Positions 62,032 to 64,000 of a DNA stretch of 64,000 bases are shown here, one piece after another. The translations under genes were made by a program, and so were the position numbers. Numbering within the stretch: the first letter of the stretch is position 1; each line of letters starts with the position of its first letter. Below the pieces are notes generated by a model. The model did not search any database. It was not told the origin of the DNA and was given only the letters and a program-made list of their open reading frames with translations. The stretch spans positions 2,418,001 through 2,482,000 of the forward strand of contig NZ_AP022601.1 of assembly GCF_010726765.1 (NCBI RefSeq). The letters run 5' to 3'. Origin of the DNA: Mycobacterium gallinarum (GTDB lineage Bacteria; Actinomycetota; Actinomycetes; Mycobacteriales; Mycobacteriaceae).

Positions 62032-62535
62032 TCACGGGGTGTCGAGACGCGGCGGGGTGATGTTTCGGTCGGGGCGTGGCTCCGGAACGGACATACCCGG
62101 ACTCGGGACCCAACCGGACTCGACCAGCAACTCGCCCACTTCCGCGATGTTCATCAGATCGAGTTCGTAGTCGAACAGGCCGTCGCCCGCGTAGTGCAGC
62201 ACCGAGAACGCCGGCGCCTGATATGGCGTGCCGTCTGCGCGTGTCCCGGCCAAGCGATTCCACCAGTACGTGACGAGGCGATCACCGTCGACCATGGTCC
62301 ATTCCTCCGGGAAACTCCATCCTTCGAAGCCGACCATCGACCGGTCGAAGAACGCCGCGATCTCGTCGCGCCCTTGCACCCGGCCAAAGGCCGGGTCGAT
62401 GAATACCGCATCCTCGGTGAACCACTCGCCGATGGTCGACCAAGGCGCCGCGCCAGCGACACAACGTTCACGCTGTGCGACATAACGCCGGTATGAATCC
62501 AGCGCCTCCAGCTCGCGCTCGTTCAGCTCTGCCAT
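62032..62535 (-). CDS. SnoaL-like / NTF2-fold protein (167 aa)
   Basis: This is a cone-fold polyketide-cyclase/ketosteroid-isomerase-like protein with WFTEDAVFIDPAFGRVQGRDEIAAFF, here shown as WFTEDAVFIDPA followed by RVQGRDEIAAFF. A YWWNRLAGTRADG strand and FSVLHYAGDGLF follow. The Asp in the EDAVFID segment and the pocket aromatics are typical. There is no signal peptide; the C-terminal ~25 residues are Pro-rich. ATG follows AGGGAG. The substrate is unknown. It is downstream of nothing obvious on its strand and is divergent from the glycosyltransferase gene. Confidence 0.75.
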   Translation of the reverse strand: MAELNERELEALDSYRRYVAQRERCVAGAAPWSTIGEWFTEDAVFIDPAFGRVQGRDEIAAFFDRSMVGFEGWSFPEEWTMVDGDRLVTYWWNRLAGTRADGTPYQAPAFSVLHYAGDGLFDYELDLMNIAEVGELLVESGWVPSPGMSVPEPRPDRNITPPRLDTP

Positions 62536-62688
62536 GGTCTCCCTACCTGTGCGTGTGAAGTGTCCGACTCGAGGAACGAGCCAGCGCCGACAACCGAGAG
62601 CCCGACACTAACGCTTCTACCTGCGATCTCCACCAGTTCTCCAGATAACCTCCAAGCTTGCGCACGCGCCGATCGCGAGCATCGATGC

Positions 62689-63993
62689 ATGCCAGAAATC
62701 CTCATCCCCTCGCTGTCCCCCACCGGCCACATCGGACCACTGCTGAATGTCGCACGGGGTCTGGTCGACCGTGGCGACCGCGTCACCGTCCTGACGGCCG
62801 CCGCACATGCCGACAAGATTCGAGCCGTCGGCGCCATCCCCGCCGCGATTCCCGCGGAAGCCGATTTCGATTTGACTCGACTCGACCTCGACCTGCCAGG
62901 TCGTGCGGAAACGTCCGGCGTCAAGAGAATCAACTTCGACATCCAGCGCATCTTCCTGCAGCCGATGCCATTGCTCACGCGCGCACTGTCGGAGGCGATG
63001 GCACAGACGCGCTTCGATGCGATCCTCGCCGATTCCGCCTACTTCGGGATCCTGCCGTTCCTGCTCGGTGATGCCGCCGCCCGTCCGCCGATGCTGAGCT
63101 ACAGCACGATGCCGCTGATGGTGAGCAGCCGCGACACCGCCCCCTTCGGTCTGGGCATGACTCCGTCCTCGACCACACTGGGGCGGCTGCGCAACCGGGC
63201 ACTGACGACGCTGTCGCACAAGGTGCTGTTGCGCGAGTGCCAGAACACGGCCAATCTGCTACTCGATCGCTTGAACAGCCGGCAACTGCCCACGTTCATC
63301 CTCGACTCCGGGGTACTGGCGGACCGCTACATCGCACCCACGGTGCCTGAATTCGACTATCCCCGAAGCGATCTACCCTCGAATGTGCGCTACGTCGGTG
63401 CTGTTCATCCCCGTCCGGCGCGGGGGTTCCGCCCGCCACCGTGGTGGTCGGAACTCGACGGCGACCGGCCCGTCGTGCATGTCACCCAGGGCACCATCGA
63501 CAACGCCGACCTCGGCCGCCTGCTCGAACCCACCATCGATGCGCTCGGCGGTGAGGACGTCATCGTGGTGGCCACCACCGGTGGCCGCGACGTGTCCCAG
63601 CTGAAGGTCCCGCTTCCGTTGAATGCCTATGTCGCCGAATACATCCCGCACGACGTCCTGCTGCCCAAGGTGGACGTGATGGTCACCAACGGCGGGTTCG
63701 GCGCGGTGCAGCGAGCGTTGTCGATGGGTGTTCCGCTGGTGGTCGCCGGCAATACGGAGGACAAGCCGGAAGTCGCGGCGCGCGTCGCGTGGAGCGGTGC
63801 CGGCGTCAACCTCAAGACCGGGACGCCGAGCCCGAGGGTCATCCGCGCCGCGGTCCGCAAGGTGCTGGGCGACGACAGCTATCTGCGTGCCGCGCGGAAG
63901 CTGGAGGCGGCCTTCGCGAGACGTGACGGGGTGGCCGAGATCGCCGCGCTGATCGACGAGGTCATCGCCGAGCGCCAGGCGGTGCAGCGATGA
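62689..63993 (+). CDS. GT-B fold glycosyltransferase, MGT/UGT-like (434 aa)
   Basis: This GT1-family glycosyltransferase has the N-terminal acceptor domain SLSPTGHIGPLLNVARGLVD and the C-terminal nucleotide-sugar domain RPVVHVTQGTIDN, then VDVMVTNGGFGAVQRALSMG and VPLVVAGNTEDKPEVAARV. The usual HGG of the donor site is NGG here. ATG at 62689 (MPEILIPSLSPTG) starts the fold; an in-frame upstream extension to 62560 has no domain character. The sugar and acceptor cannot be read. It is 6 kb from the lipopeptide genes, with unrelated genes between, so a link is not supported. Confidence 0.82.
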   Translation: MPEILIPSLSPTGHIGPLLNVARGLVDRGDRVTVLTAAAHADKIRAVGAIPAAIPAEADFDLTRLDLDLPGRAETSGVKRINFDIQRIFLQPMPLLTRALSEAMAQTRFDAILADSAYFGILPFLLGDAAARPPMLSYSTMPLMVSSRDTAPFGLGMTPSSTTLGRLRNRALTTLSHKVLLRECQNTANLLLDRLNSRQLPTFILDSGVLADRYIAPTVPEFDYPRSDLPSNVRYVGAVHPRPARGFRPPPWWSELDGDRPVVHVTQGTIDNADLGRLLEPTIDALGGEDVIVVATTGGRDVSQLKVPLPLNAYVAEYIPHDVLLPKVDVMVTNGGFGAVQRALSMGVPLVVAGNTEDKPEVAARVAWSGAGVNLKTGTPSPRVIRAAVRKVLGDDSYLRAARKLEAAFARRDGVAEIAALIDEVIAERQAVQR

Positions 63994-64000
63994 GCCCGTG

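Overview
The window is GC-rich actinobacterial DNA, most likely from a Mycobacterium/Mycolicibacterium species. This is inferred from a Mas-type reducing PKS next to a fatty-acyl-AMP ligase, a 13E12/DUF222 relic with a mycobacterial SOS box, a DUF2505 protein, the FdhF/FdhD pair and an LCM-family methyltransferase.

Layout. (1) 1-2736: the 3' part of a methylmalonate-semialdehyde dehydrogenase gene and a class III aminotransferase. (2) 2745-11367: a sulfide/persulfide-handling locus in two arms that diverge from about 9.35-9.55 kb. The left (minus) arm encodes MBL-rhodanese, SQR-like flavoprotein, thioredoxin, a 59-residue Cys-rich protein read here from the sequence, peroxiredoxin, DUF302, TauE/SafE and a second MBL-rhodanese. 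The right (plus) arm encodes rhodanese-DUF2892, a second TauE/SafE and a CstR-type repressor that lacks the CsoR copper-ligand His. Six 16-bp dyads of the form ATACCC-N4-GGGTAT lie at the divergent promoters, at an internal promoter upstream of DUF302, and upstream of the repressor gene. (3) 11455-13629: type III glutamine synthetase. (4) 13.63-15.47 kb: an SOS box and a slice of a DUF222 gene, separated by an IS3-type element whose orfB is frameshifted. (5) 15.47-56.24 kb: a large lipopeptide locus. It holds an FAAL (plus strand, tail-overlapping the NRPS) and, on the minus strand, methyltransferase, Mas-like PKS, NRPS-2 and NRPS-1. (6) 56.3-60.1 kb: DUF2505, fdhF, fdhD. (7) 60.2-64 kb: a TetR regulator and an oppositely oriented dihydrodipicolinate-reductase-like gene that share a palindromic operator, then a SnoaL-like protein and a glycosyltransferase.

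How the lipopeptide genes fit together (inference from domain order). The FAAL would activate a fatty acid and the KS-AT-DH-ER-KR-ACP PKS would extend it, probably with methylmalonyl units. NRPS-2 (C-A-T / C-A-T-E / C) and NRPS-1 (A-T / C-A-T-E / C-A-T / C-A-T-E / C-A-T / C-A-MT-T-TE) would then add eight residues. Residues 2, 4 and 6 would be epimerised and residue 8 N-methylated, with release by a thioesterase. Modules 1 and 4 carry a nearly identical 1.73-kb adenylation segment with codon use unlike its surroundings. In module 1 the segment has a 2-bp deletion that breaks the NRPS-2 reading frame. No MbtH-like protein, exporter or cluster-specific regulator was seen in the window.
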